Shown here: piece after piece, positions 52,045-60,800 of the stretch
How the letters are laid out: each line of letters starts with the position of its first letter
How positions within the stretch are numbered: the stretch's first letter is position 1
Source of the DNA: Streptomyces sp. M41(2017)
GTDB lineage: Bacteria > Actinomycetota > Actinomycetes > Streptomycetales > Streptomycetaceae
DNA: 64,000 nucleotides
NCBI RefSeq assembly: GCF_002078175.1
Contig: NZ_MWFK01000001.1
Span: 4,278,001-4,342,000 of the forward strand
Direction of reading: 5' to 3'
The notes under the pieces: model-generated
Database searches by the model: none
What the model was told of the DNA's origin: nothing
Seen by the model: the letters and a program-made list of their open reading frames with translations, nothing else
Made by a program: the position numbers and the translations under genes

Positions 52045-52144
52045 ACAGCCACGGTAGGGGGCCCACGAGACGGGGTCTTGAAGGAAACGGACAGGGTGGC
52101 CGGGCCCGGGGCAGCGGGGCGGAGGAGGCGGGCATCCTGGGGTC

Positions 52145-52801
52145 ATGACCTTCCGCGTCCTCGTGTACACCCGTACGGCCGACTACCGGCACGACTCCAT
52201 CCCGGCCGGGATCGCCGCCGTGCGGGGTCTCGGGGAGGCGTGCGGCTTCGCCGTCGACGCCACCGAGGACCCGGCCGTCTTCGAGGATCCGCTCGACGCG
52301 TACGCGGTGGTCGTCTTCCTGTCGACCAGCGGCGAGGTGCTGACGCCCGCCGGGCGCGACCGGCTCGCGGCCCACGTCGACGGGGGCGGCGGGTTCGCCG
52401 GGGTGCACGCCGCCGCCTGCACCGAGTACGACTGGCCGTACTACGGAGAACTGCTCGGTGCCCGATTCGACCGGCACCCCGACCTCCAGCCGGGCCGCGC
52501 CGTCGTCGAGGACCACGGACATCCGGCCACCCGACACCTCCCGCCCGTCTGGGAGTTCACGGACGAGTGGTACGACTTCCGCGCCAGCCCGCGCAGTTCG
52601 GTGCGCGTGCTCGTGTCGGCCGACGAATCCTCCTACGCGGGTGGAGGGATGGGGGATGACCACCCCCTCGCGTGGTCCCGGTCCCAGGGCGCGGGCCGCG
52701 TCTTCTACACCGCCCTCGGACACACCGCGCGGGCCTACGACGACGAGGACTTCCGCCGGCACCTCCTCGGCGGCATCACCTGGGCGGCGGCCGGCGCCTG
52801 A
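52145..52801 (+). CDS. ThuA-like domain protein
   Basis: A cytosolic protein of 218 residues with the class I amidotransferase-like fold of ThuA (named for trehalose utilisation in rhizobia). It begins FRVLVYTRTADYRHDSIPAG, has GGGGFAGVHAAACTEYDWPY around the elbow, and ends GRVFYTALGHTARAYDDEDF, all standard for the family. The true enzymatic role is not established; some members act on 3-keto sugars. The ATG at 52145 is six bases after CATCCT with no ribosome site. The trehalose synthesis genes are 35 kb away, so no link to them is claimed. Confidence 0.88.
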   Translation: MTFRVLVYTRTADYRHDSIPAGIAAVRGLGEACGFAVDATEDPAVFEDPLDAYAVVVFLSTSGEVLTPAGRDRLAAHVDGGGGFAGVHAAACTEYDWPYYGELLGARFDRHPDLQPGRAVVEDHGHPATRHLPPVWEFTDEWYDFRASPRSSVRVLVSADESSYAGGGMGDDHPLAWSRSQGAGRVFYTALGHTARAYDDEDFRRHLLGGITWAAAGA

Positions 52802-52933
52802 GCCGACTCCGCGGTGACGCGCGGACCAGGGGCGCACCGCGATATGGGCCGAATGGGGACGTCCGCAGGAATACCGGGACGTGATGTGATGCTCTGATCT
52901 TTACGACGCGCGACGACGAGGAGCTGGTCCCGG

Positions 52934-54640
52934 ATGGTGGTGGACGCGGTGGAATCGGCGGAGACGAAGGACCCGGTGGCCGTCACCCCGCACGGCAGGG
53001 TGCGCGGCCGGTACGAGAACGGCATCGCCGTCTTCCGGGGCATCCCCTACGCCGCTCCGCCCTTCGGCCCCCACCGCTTCCGCCCGCCCGTGCCGCCCGA
53101 GCCGTGGGACGGCGTGCGGGACGCGGGCGCGTTCGGCCCGACGCCACCGAAACCGCCGTACTCCGAGGCGTTCGGGCGGCTGCTGTCCGACCCCAGCGTG
53201 CCCGGCGACGACTGCCTCAACCTCAACGTGTGGACCCCGGCCCCGGATCCCGCCGCCCGGCTCCCCGTCATGGTGTGGATCCACGGCGGCGCCCTCACCC
53301 GCGGTTCCTCGGCGGTTCCGGTCTACGACGGGCGCGCGTTCGCCCGGGACGGCGTCGTCCTCGTGTCCATCAACTACCGCCTGGGGGTGGAGGGGTACGG
53401 CCTCTTCCCGGATGCCCCCGCCAACCCCGGGCTGCGTGACCAGCTGGCCGCGCTGGAGTGGGTGCGGGCGTCCGTCGCCGCGTTCGGCGGCGATCCCGAC
53501 CGGGTCACCGTCTTCGGCGAGTCCGCGGGGGCCATCAGCATCGGCGCGCTGCTCGCGAGCCCGCGGGCCCAGGGTCTCTTCCACCGGGCCGTCCTGCAGA
53601 GCGGCCCGCCCGAGGCGAGCGACCGGGACAAGGTGCGCCGGATGGTGCGCAGGATGGCCGCCCGGCTGAAGATCCCGGCGACGGCCGAGGCGTTCGCCGC
53701 CGTCGACCGCGGCCTTCTCCTGCGCACCCAGGCCGAGGTGGGCCGGCTCAGCAGCCCCGTCCTCGGCGGTCCCGCCTTCGGCATCGTCGTCGACGGCGAC
53801 CTCGTCCCCCGCGACCCGTTGGAGGCACTCGTCGAGGGCGCCGCGCCGGACGTCGGCCTCCTCCTCGGCTGGACCCGCGACGAGTACCGGCTGTGGCTCG
53901 TGCCGGGCGGCCTCCTGGAACGCGTGGACCGTCTCGGCCCGGTCGCCCTGGCCGGAGCCAGGGCCCGCTGCCACTGCGGCCACGAGGTCCCCCGCGGCTA
54001 CCGTGCCCTCCACCCGGAAGCGGGCACCGCCGATCTCGTCGGCCAGATGGTCACCGACCACATCCTGCGGGTCCCGCTGCACCGCCTCGCCGACGCCCGC
54101 GACGGCCGGCCCACCGCCGCCCTCGACGCGGACGCCCGAGGCGTCCCGCGGGCTCCGGCGTACGTCTACGAGTTCGCCTGGCCGTCCAACGTGCCGGACC
54201 TCGGCGCCTGCCACGCCCTGGAACTGGGCTTCGTCTTCGACACGCCCGACGTGCCCGAGTCGGAGAAGCTCGCGGGCGAGGGAGCCCCGCAGGAGCTCGC
54301 GGACGCCATGCACGGGGCGTGGGTGCGGTTCGCCGTCGACGGCGATCCGGGGTGGGACGCCTGGGACAGCTCGCATCCGGTCCGGATCTTCGGCGCCGGC
54401 GACCCGCACACCGTGCACGGCCCGCGCGACCGCGAACTGGCCCTGTGGGACGAGGACGCCGCGCGGCCCTCCCCGCCCCCGGCCGAGCTCGCGGACGGAC
54501 TCCCCGAACCCGGAACCCCGGCACACCGGACCTTCTCCACGACGACCCGCACGGTGGCTCCCCTGTCCGTCGTCCGGCGTTTCCGCAGGCCGGGCGCGCG
54601 GGACGCCCCCGAGGGCGGCACCGGCACAGGTCGCCCGTGA
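52934..54640 (+). CDS. Type B carboxylesterase
   Basis: An alpha/beta-hydrolase of 568 residues of the carboxylesterase/cholinesterase family. The nucleophile Ser197 is in the elbow GESAG. The oxyanion loop is VWIHGGALTRGSS, and DDCLNLNVWTP is the family's early signature. The acidic residue is likely in GWTRDEYRLW and the His in ACHALELGFVF. No signal peptide is seen, so it is cytosolic. The ATG at 52934 has GAGGAGC upstream. It hydrolyses esters of unknown nature. After it come 248 bases with no convincing gene before the convergent mmuM. Confidence 0.92.
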   Translation: MVVDAVESAETKDPVAVTPHGRVRGRYENGIAVFRGIPYAAPPFGPHRFRPPVPPEPWDGVRDAGAFGPTPPKPPYSEAFGRLLSDPSVPGDDCLNLNVWTPAPDPAARLPVMVWIHGGALTRGSSAVPVYDGRAFARDGVVLVSINYRLGVEGYGLFPDAPANPGLRDQLAALEWVRASVAAFGGDPDRVTVFGESAGAISIGALLASPRAQGLFHRAVLQSGPPEASDRDKVRRMVRRMAARLKIPATAEAFAAVDRGLLLRTQAEVGRLSSPVLGGPAFGIVVDGDLVPRDPLEALVEGAAPDVGLLLGWTRDEYRLWLVPGGLLERVDRLGPVALAGARARCHCGHEVPRGYRALHPEAGTADLVGQMVTDHILRVPLHRLADARDGRPTAALDADARGVPRAPAYVYEFAWPSNVPDLGACHALELGFVFDTPDVPESEKLAGEGAPQELADAMHGAWVRFAVDGDPGWDAWDSSHPVRIFGAGDPHTVHGPRDRELALWDEDAARPSPPPAELADGLPEPGTPAHRTFSTTTRTVAPLSVVRRFRRPGARDAPEGGTGTGRP

Positions 54641-54888
54641 GCGGCGGGGCGCTGTGGGCCGTGCGGGCGGGCGGCGGCGCGGGACACCAGGGAGGGTGGG
54701 GAGCCGCGGGCCATGCCGGTGGACGGACCGCGGCAGTGGCATCGGGCGGTCCTGCGCGTGAGGCGCCGCGGGTCGCGCCGGTGGGCGGCACCGGCCGATG
54801 ACCGGCGGTTCGGTGCGGGCCACGTCGGGAGGAGCCGGGGTCGGGAGGGCCCTACGGGCGAGAGCGGGCGCCCCCGCGTCGACCGCGC

Positions 54889-55839
54889 TCAGTCGCCCCG
54901 CACCGCTGTCGCGATTCCCGCGATCGCCTCCGGACCCACCCGGCAGCACCCGCCGACGAGCCGCGCCCCGGCCCGCTCCCACCCGGCCACCTGACCGGCG
55001 GTGAACGACGAACTGCCCTTCCAGGCGCGGGCCTCGGCGTCCCAGGCCTCGCCGCTGTTCGGATAGACCACGACGGGCTTGCCGGTCACGCGGGCCGCGA
55101 CGGCGACCGCCGCGTCCACGTCCTCGGGCGCGCAGCAGTTGACCCCGACCGCGACGATCTCGTCGGCCTCGGCGGCCGGTGCGAAGGCCTCCTCCAGCCG
55201 CTGACCGGCCCGCGTCCGGTCACCGGAGACGCTGTACGACAGCCAGGCCGGGACACCGAGCCCGCGCACCCCCCGCAGCAGGGCCAGCGCTTCGTCGGAG
55301 TCCGGGACCGTCTCCAGGGCCAGCACGTCGGGCTCCGCGGCGGCCAGCACCTCCAGGCGCGGGCGGTGGAACCGCTCCAGCTCGCCGACGCTCAGCCCGT
55401 ACCGCCCCCGGTACTCCGAACCGTCCGCGAGCATCGCCCCGTACGGACCGACCGACGCCGCCACCCACAGCGGGCGCGCGACGCCCTTGGTGACCGCGCG
55501 CCGGGCCGCCTCGCGCGCCGACCCGACGCTCAGGGCGAGGAGCTCGGCCGCCCGCTCGTGCGTGATGCCGCGCCGCGCGAAACCCTCGAACGTCGCCTGG
55601 TAACTGGCGGTGATCGCGACGTCCGCGCCCGCCTCGTAGTAGGCGAGGTGTGCCTCGACGACCGCCTCGGGCCGCTCCGCCAGCAGCCGTGCCGACCACA
55701 GCGCGTCACTCAGGTCGTGCCCGGCCGACTCCAGCTGGTTGGACATGCCGCCGTCGAGCACGACCGTGCCGCGGGAGAGCGCCTCGGCGAAGGTACGGGG
55801 GGTGTCGCGGGCCGGGCGGCCGGCCGTGTCGCTGGTCAT
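54889..55839 (-). CDS. mmuM: Homocysteine S-methyltransferase
   Basis: A cytosolic zinc enzyme of 316 residues. It moves a methyl group from S-methylmethionine or SAM to homocysteine, giving methionine. The zinc cysteines are intact: the Cys in VGVNCCAPED and the pair in VGGCCRVGPE. The N-terminus VVLDGGMSNQLES and ADVAITASYQATFEGF are family signatures. The ATG at 55839 lies seven bases after TAGCGT without a ribosome site, so a leaderless start is likely. It is a sulfur amino acid gene but is 13 kb from the sulfur operon and on its own promoter. Confidence 0.93.
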   Translation of the reverse strand: MTSDTAGRPARDTPRTFAEALSRGTVVLDGGMSNQLESAGHDLSDALWSARLLAERPEAVVEAHLAYYEAGADVAITASYQATFEGFARRGITHERAAELLALSVGSAREAARRAVTKGVARPLWVAASVGPYGAMLADGSEYRGRYGLSVGELERFHRPRLEVLAAAEPDVLALETVPDSDEALALLRGVRGLGVPAWLSYSVSGDRTRAGQRLEEAFAPAAEADEIVAVGVNCCAPEDVDAAVAVAARVTGKPVVVYPNSGEAWDAEARAWKGSSSFTAGQVAGWERAGARLVGGCCRVGPEAIAGIATAVRGD

Positions 55840-55982
55840 GCCACCGACGCTAGCCGATCCGGTCCCCGTCCTGCCGGGGAGGCCCGGACGGCACCGGGCC
55901 CGGAAGATCCTGACGGCACCCTGCCGGGAGAGGACCGGGCGGAGGCGCGCCGGCCCGCCCCCACTGGTTCGCCGACACCGGG

Positions 55983-56231
55983 ATGCCGTCCTCGACGACG
56001 CCGCCGACCGCGGTCGACGAGAGGTCGGACGCCCGCTTCCTCGGGATCGTGCCCGAGGAACTGGAGCCGCTCCGGGCCGAGTTCGTCTCCTCTGGGAGTA
56101 CGCGCCGATCGGTGGCAGCACCGTCGGTCACCGGTCGGACGACGCCCCCCCGCGGAGCCCCCTCATCGGGGAACGAAGGCGCGGTGCGGCCGAGGTTGTT
56201 TACCGGGGGCCCTGGGGGCCCGCACTCCTGA
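55983..56231 (+). pseudogene. Possible decayed gene fragment in a 440-bp gap
   Basis: The gap 55840-56279 has no convincing gene. Within it, a frame from 55983 reads TAVDERSDARFLGIVPEELE and LRAEFVS with G or C at almost every third position, as in real genes here. At about 56085 the coding character passes to another frame (LLWEYAPIGGSTVG), which suggests a frameshifted relic. Near 56200 there is a GGGGGCCCTGGGGGCCC run. No family is recognised. Confidence 0.25.
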
Positions 56232-56279
56232 CAGGGCGACAGCGGCCGCCCTCCGGGGTGAACGTCCTAGCCTGGACGC

Positions 56280-57068
56280 ATGCTGCGAGACGTGTTCGAC
56301 GAGGACGCCGAGCTCTACGACCGCGCCCGTCCCGCCTACCCGCCCGCCCTGGTCGAGGCCTTGATCGGCGAGGCGGCCCTGACCCGGGACACGCGTGTCC
56401 TGGAGGTGGGCCCGGGAACGGGACAGCTGACCGTGCCCCTGGCCCGGACCGGCTGCCGCCTCACGGCGGTCGAACTGGGGCCCTCCCTCGCGGCGGTGAC
56501 CCGGCGCAACCTGCGGCCGTTCCCGGCGGCCCGCGTCGAGGTCGCCGCGTTCGAGGAGTGGACGCCACCGGGTCCGGTCTTCGGACTGGCGGTCTGCGCC
56601 ACCGCCTTCCACTGGATCGACCCGGCCCTGCGCCTGCCCAGGCTGACCGCCGCCCTCGCTCCGGGCGGCACCCTCGCCCTGGTCACCACCCACCATGTGG
56701 CGGGCGGTTCCGAGGAGTTCTTCGCCCGGGCCCAGCGCTGCTACGAACGCTGGGACCCCGCCACCCCGCCCGGCCTGCGCGCGTCGGACGAGAAAGACGT
56801 CACCTCCGACACCGGCGAACTCGACGCCTGCGACCGGCTCGGGCCGGTCGAGGTCCGGCGCTTCTCCTGGGAGATCACCTACACCACCGAGGCCTACCTC
56901 GACGTCCTGCGCACCTACTCCGGACACCGGGCGCTGCCCACGCCGGCCCGCGACGGCCTCCTCGCCTGCCTCGCCGGCCTGATCGACGACCGCCACGGAG
57001 GCAGGGTCACCAAGCGCTACCTGCATGAGCTGATCACGGCCCGCCGGGTGGAGCGGCCGGTCGCGTAG
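56280..57068 (+). CDS. Class I SAM-dependent methyltransferase
   Basis: A cytosolic methyltransferase of 262 residues. Motif I is VLEVGPGTGQLT (about 41-52), and the strand-4 region AVCATAFHWIDPA with LAPGGTLALVTT completes the SAM fold. It starts MLRDVFDEDAELYDRARPAYP, typical of the UbiE/COQ5-like group that methylates small molecules. The substrate is unknown. The ATG at 56280 is six bases after TAGCCT with no ribosome site, so leaderless. The next gene has its own promoter and operator 120 bases downstream. Confidence 0.9.
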   Translation: MLRDVFDEDAELYDRARPAYPPALVEALIGEAALTRDTRVLEVGPGTGQLTVPLARTGCRLTAVELGPSLAAVTRRNLRPFPAARVEVAAFEEWTPPGPVFGLAVCATAFHWIDPALRLPRLTAALAPGGTLALVTTHHVAGGSEEFFARAQRCYERWDPATPPGLRASDEKDVTSDTGELDACDRLGPVEVRRFSWEITYTTEAYLDVLRTYSGHRALPTPARDGLLACLAGLIDDRHGGRVTKRYLHELITARRVERPVA

Positions 57069-57188
57069 TCGTGGGATCCGGGCCCCGGACCCCGGGCCCC
57101 TGGTCCGGGCGGCAGGCGGCAGGCGGAGAGCTGCGGGCTCGGACCGGCGCGCTGACCGGGTGGCGGCACCCCGGCGGCCCGGAGTCTA

Positions 57189-57216
57189 GAAAGCGCTTGC
57201 CCAAAGGGGGTAGCGT
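57189..57216 (+). promoter_or_regulatory. LacI-type operator and -10 box upstream of the DUF2264 gene
   Basis: GAAAGCGCTTGC at 57189-57200 contains the palindrome AAGCGCTT (57191-57198), the core of LacI-family operators. A -10-like TAGCGT is at 57211-57216. The leader to the ATG at 57291 is about 70 bases with AGGAAG as ribosome site. Sugar-responsive repression by a LacI-type protein is the natural reading; no such gene is in the window. Confidence 0.55.
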
Positions 57217-57290
57217 CCTGCCGCCAGGCGGTGCTGCCCTGCCGCACCGCCACGCCTTCCCGGACGCCCCTGAGACAGGAAGCCCACCTG

Positions 57291-59102
57291 ATGCACGCCG
57301 AGCCCGCCGAGGACCGCAGCCTGAGCCCGTACACCGGCCGTACGCGCGCCCACTGGGAGGCGACCGCCGACTCCCTGCTCGCCGCCGTGGCGCCGTACGC
57401 GACCGACGGGGGCGCCCTCTACCACCTCCCCGGAAACCGCCCGAGCGCCTCCGGAAGGCTCTCCGACGGCCTGGAGGGCTACGCCCGCACGCTGCTGCTG
57501 GCCGGCTTCCGGCGGGACGAGAAGGTCCTGGAGCGGTACGCGGACGGGCTCGCCGCCGGAACGGCGGGAGTCTGGCCCCGGGTCGAGAGCCGCAGTCAGC
57601 CGCTCGTGGAGGCGGCGTCCATCGCGCTCGCGCTCCGGCTGACCCGCTCCCAGCTGTGGGACCGCCTGGACGACAGTGTGCGTCAGCGCGCCGCCGGCTG
57701 GCTGGGCGACGCGCTGAGGGCCGAACCCTGGCCCAACAACTGGGAGTTGTTCCCGGTGACGGTCGGCGGATTCCTCGCGGACGTCGGCTACGAGCCGGAC
57801 CTCGCCCGCGCGGTGATCGACCGGGGCCTGGAGCGCATCGAGCAGTGGTACCTCGGCGACGGCTGGTACACCGACGGCCACGGCCGCAAGGTCGACTACT
57901 ACAACGGCTGGGCGATGCACCTCTACCCGGTGCTGCACGCCTGGCTCGGCGACGACACCCGCCTCCTCGACCTGTACGCGGGCCGTCTGGAGGCCCATCT
58001 CGCCGACTACGCGCGCCTGTTCGGCGGCGACGGGGCGCCGATGCTGCAGGGCCGCTCCCTGACCTACCGCTTCGCGGCCACCGCACCGCTGTGGCTCGGC
58101 GCGCTCACCGGCCGCACGCCGTTGGCGCCGGGCGAGACCCGGCGCCTCGCCTCCGGAGCCCTGCGCTACTTCCTCGACCGGGGCGCCGTCGACGCCGACG
58201 GCCTGCTCACCCGCGGCTGGCGCGGCCCCGACGAGGCGTTCCTGCAGGCATACTCCGGCCCCGCCTCGCCGTACTGGGCCGCCAAGGCGTTCGTCTGCCT
58301 GCTGCTGCCCCCCGACCACGAGGTGTGGACGGCCCGCGAGGAGCCGGGCCCGGCGGAACGCGCCGACGCGGTCACCCCGGTCCGGCCGGCCAACTGGCTG
58401 ATCCAGTCCACCCGTTCGGACGGCCTGGTCCGCCTCCACAACCACGGCAGCGAGGACGCCCGCTACGACCCGTACTACACGCGGCTCGCCTACTCGACCG
58501 TCACGGAGCCCTCGCCCTCGTACGACAACAGCGTGATCGTCGGTGGCGAAGCGAGCCGTACCGGGATCGTGCCGCTCGGTGCCGGCGACGGCTGGGCGGC
58601 GTCCCGGCACACCGTCGCGGAGGGCGTCGCCGTGGCCGGCCTCGTCGTCGCGCGGGGCGCCGTCGAGGTGCGGGCCCACCTGGTGTCGGGCGCGGCCCCG
58701 GGGACCCCGGTACGGGTCACGGGCTGGGCGGCGCGGGACGGTGCGCGCTCCGAACTCCACGCGGCGCACGGCCTGTCGGGGGCGGGCACGTCCGTGGACG
58801 GGCTGCCGGAGGCGGCGGAGGGGACCACCGGAACCGACGCCTCCCTCTTCGTCGCCCTCGTCCGTCTCACCGCGGACCCGGACCCGCGCCCGCTCACCGA
58901 CCTGGTCTCGGTGCGGGTGACACCGGCGGAGGACGCGGGACCCGGCGCGCACGACCTCACGGTGACCTGGGCATCCGGCGAGGGGGCGACCTTCCGGTTC
59001 ACCTCCGCGGACCCGGACGGCCCGTCGCAGGACGGCCCGGAGACAGGGCCGCGGGAGTCCTCCCGCGGCCCCTCCCCGAGCGTGTTCGTCCGAACTCCCT
59101 AG
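57291..59102 (+). CDS. DUF2264 family protein
   Basis: A cytosolic protein of 603 residues. The N-terminal two thirds (about 10-380) form an alpha/alpha-toroid typical of DUF2264, with GRLSDGLEGYARTLLLAGFR, NNWELFPVTVGGFL, WYTDGHGRKVDYYNGWAMHL and SPYWAAKAFVCLLLP. The C-terminal third is beta-rich. The fold is shared with unsaturated glucuronyl hydrolases and other polysaccharide enzymes, so a role in uronate or oligosaccharide breakdown is likely but unproven. The ATG at 57291 has AGGAAG upstream; the frame is open further up but would run through the promoter. The last 35 residues are poor in structure, and a terminator-like hairpin lies within that coding stretch. Confidence 0.85.
   Translation: MHAEPAEDRSLSPYTGRTRAHWEATADSLLAAVAPYATDGGALYHLPGNRPSASGRLSDGLEGYARTLLLAGFRRDEKVLERYADGLAAGTAGVWPRVESRSQPLVEAASIALALRLTRSQLWDRLDDSVRQRAAGWLGDALRAEPWPNNWELFPVTVGGFLADVGYEPDLARAVIDRGLERIEQWYLGDGWYTDGHGRKVDYYNGWAMHLYPVLHAWLGDDTRLLDLYAGRLEAHLADYARLFGGDGAPMLQGRSLTYRFAATAPLWLGALTGRTPLAPGETRRLASGALRYFLDRGAVDADGLLTRGWRGPDEAFLQAYSGPASPYWAAKAFVCLLLPPDHEVWTAREEPGPAERADAVTPVRPANWLIQSTRSDGLVRLHNHGSEDARYDPYYTRLAYSTVTEPSPSYDNSVIVGGEASRTGIVPLGAGDGWAASRHTVAEGVAVAGLVVARGAVEVRAHLVSGAAPGTPVRVTGWAARDGARSELHAAHGLSGAGTSVDGLPEAAEGTTGTDASLFVALVRLTADPDPRPLTDLVSVRVTPAEDAGPGAHDLTVTWASGEGATFRFTSADPDGPSQDGPETGPRESSRGPSPSVFVRTP
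59046..59071 (+). terminator. Terminator-like hairpin inside the end of the DUF2264 frame
   Basis: GGGCCGCGGGAG pairs with CTCCCGCGGCCC over 12 bp with a minimal loop. The stop codon is 29 bases further on, so the hairpin is translated. Either the terminator is read through by ribosomes or an earlier stop has been lost. Confidence 0.5.
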
Positions 59103-59158
59103 AGTGGAGAGGCCAGTGCCGACGCGGACGCGGATCCGCAGGGGGAGGGGAACGGGCC

Positions 59159-59890
59159 ATGGGCGGACCGGACAGGACCACACGGGCGGGCCGGGGAGCG
59201 GCCGACCCCGAGCAGATGATCGCGGAGGCGCGGAAGGCGTTCTTCGTGATGTTCGCCTTCCTCGCGATCGTGTGGCTGGTGCAACTGGCCAACTCCGCCG
59301 ACCACTACGCCCTCTCGCGTGACCACGGAGTCGTCTCCGGAGACCCGGGTACCCTTCCCGGCATCCTCAGCGCACCCTTCCTGCACTGGAGCTGGGCCCA
59401 CATCGAGAGCAACTCGGGCCCGCTGTTCGTCTTCGGCTTCCTCGCGGCGTACCGCGGAGTGGTCCGCTTCCTCGGGCTGAGCCTCCTCGTCGCCGTGACG
59501 AGCGGCCTCACGGTGTGGCTCTTCGAGAGCGGCGGCGTGGACACGGTGGGCGCGAGCGGCCTGATCTTCGGGTACTTCGGCTACGTCGTGGTCCGCGGTC
59601 TCTTCGACCGCCACCTGATCGACGCGCTCATCGGCGTCGTCATGGCCGCCTCGTTCGCCTACATGCTCACCGTCACCGTCCCGGGGACCCCGGGCGTGAG
59701 CTGGCTCGGACACCTCGGGGGGCTTGCCGGCGGCCTCCTCGGCGCCTGGCTCCTCCGCGACCGCCGCCCCCGCAACACCCCGCCCCCCACCCCACCGGGC
59801 ACACCGTCCCCGGGCACGGCGCAGCCCACCACTCCGGACAGCCCCCGCGCGGACCTTCACAAGGAGCTGGGGGATCTGGGGCTTCTCTAG
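59159..59890 (+). CDS. Rhomboid family intramembrane serine protease
   Basis: A 243-residue inner-membrane protein with about six helices (first near 28-46). The catalytic Ser is in VGASGLIFGYFGY and the paired His in LGHLGGLAGGLLG. The HxxxN motif near the first active-site helix is HIESN (HWSWAHIESNSGPL). So all rhomboid catalytic positions are present and it should cleave within membrane helices. A Pro/Thr-rich cytosolic tail (about 200-243) follows. The ATG at 59159 has GGGAGGGG upstream. The substrate is unknown. Confidence 0.9.
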   Translation: MGGPDRTTRAGRGAADPEQMIAEARKAFFVMFAFLAIVWLVQLANSADHYALSRDHGVVSGDPGTLPGILSAPFLHWSWAHIESNSGPLFVFGFLAAYRGVVRFLGLSLLVAVTSGLTVWLFESGGVDTVGASGLIFGYFGYVVVRGLFDRHLIDALIGVVMAASFAYMLTVTVPGTPGVSWLGHLGGLAGGLLGAWLLRDRRPRNTPPPTPPGTPSPGTAQPTTPDSPRADLHKELGDLGLL

Positions 59891-59953
59891 GGCCGCACGA
59901 GCGCGCCCGACGGTTCGGCCGGTGCCGAACCGTCGCGGCGCTATCGTCCCCGT

Positions 59954-60754
59954 ATGACCGCTGCCCCGAGTGAGGACCCGGTCGGCGCCGCCGCGTTCGC
60001 CGCGCTGCACCGTGCCGACGCCCCCCTGCTGCTGCCCAACGCCTGGGACCACGCCTCCGCGCTCGCGCTGGCCGGTCAGGGGTTCGAGGCCGTGGGGACC
60101 ACGAGTCTCGGGGTCGCCGCCGCCGCCGGGCTGCCGGACGGCGCGGCCGCCACCCGCGACCTCACCGTCCGGCTCGCCCGGCAGCTCGCCGGGGGCGGAA
60201 TCCTGCTGTCGGTGGACGCGGAGGACGGCTTCGGCCGGGACCCCGACGAGGTGGCCGCGTCGGCACGCGAACTGGCCGACGCCGGAGCGGTCGGTGTCAA
60301 CATCGAGGACGGCCTCGGATCCGCCGCACTGCACGCCGCGAAGATCGCGGCGGTCAAGGCCGCGGTGCCGCACCTGTTCGTGAACGCGCGGACGGACACC
60401 TACTGGCTCGGCGACGGAAGCCACGCCGAGACGTGCCGCCGCCTCGACGCCTACCTCCGGGCGGGAGCCGACGGTGTGTTCGTGCCGGGCCTCAGCGACC
60501 CGGACCGCATCGCCGATCTGGTGAAGACGTTCGACGCGCCGCTCAACATCCTGTACTCGCCGCTCGGCCCGACCGTCGCCCGGCTCGGCGACCTCGGTGT
60601 CCGCCGGGTCAGCCTCGGCTCCCTGCTGTACCGCCGTTCCCTGGGCGCCGCCCTCGACACGGCCCTGGACATCCGCGCCGGCCGGACCCCGCAGGGCACC
60701 ACCCCGACCTACGCGGACGTGCAGGCCCTCAGCGCGCCGCGGCTCGACCCCTGA
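59954..60754 (+). CDS. Isocitrate lyase/PEP mutase-family protein
   Basis: A cytosolic barrel enzyme of 266 residues. LLLPNAWDHASALALAGQGF, LSVDAEDGFG and GVNIEDGLG mark the family, with the Asp/Glu residues that bind Mg. HLFVNARTDTYWL is the usual later strand. The loop that in isocitrate lyase carries the catalytic Cys (KKCGH) is not present, so it is closer to PEP mutase, oxaloacetate hydrolase or 2-methylisocitrate lyase-like proteins; the substrate is unknown. The ATG at 59954 is six bases after TATCGT and lacks a ribosome site. It is convergent with the hydrolase gene, 46 bases apart. Confidence 0.88.
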   Translation: MTAAPSEDPVGAAAFAALHRADAPLLLPNAWDHASALALAGQGFEAVGTTSLGVAAAAGLPDGAAATRDLTVRLARQLAGGGILLSVDAEDGFGRDPDEVAASARELADAGAVGVNIEDGLGSAALHAAKIAAVKAAVPHLFVNARTDTYWLGDGSHAETCRRLDAYLRAGADGVFVPGLSDPDRIADLVKTFDAPLNILYSPLGPTVARLGDLGVRRVSLGSLLYRRSLGAALDTALDIRAGRTPQGTTPTYADVQALSAPRLDP

Positions 60755-60800
60755 CCCGGAAATCCTGCTGATCGAGGGGCGGTTCAGGCCCGGCGTTCGA

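Noticed and set aside
54713..54994. 93-codon plus-strand ORF with an apparent ribosome site between the esterase and mmuM
   Set aside because: Arg/Gly-rich translation with no structure, overlapping the 3' end of the convergent mmuM by about 100 bases.
57071..59890. A single 939-codon plus-strand frame
   Set aside because: Only the last 243 codons (rhomboid) are a gene; the rest is out of frame with the DUF2264 gene.
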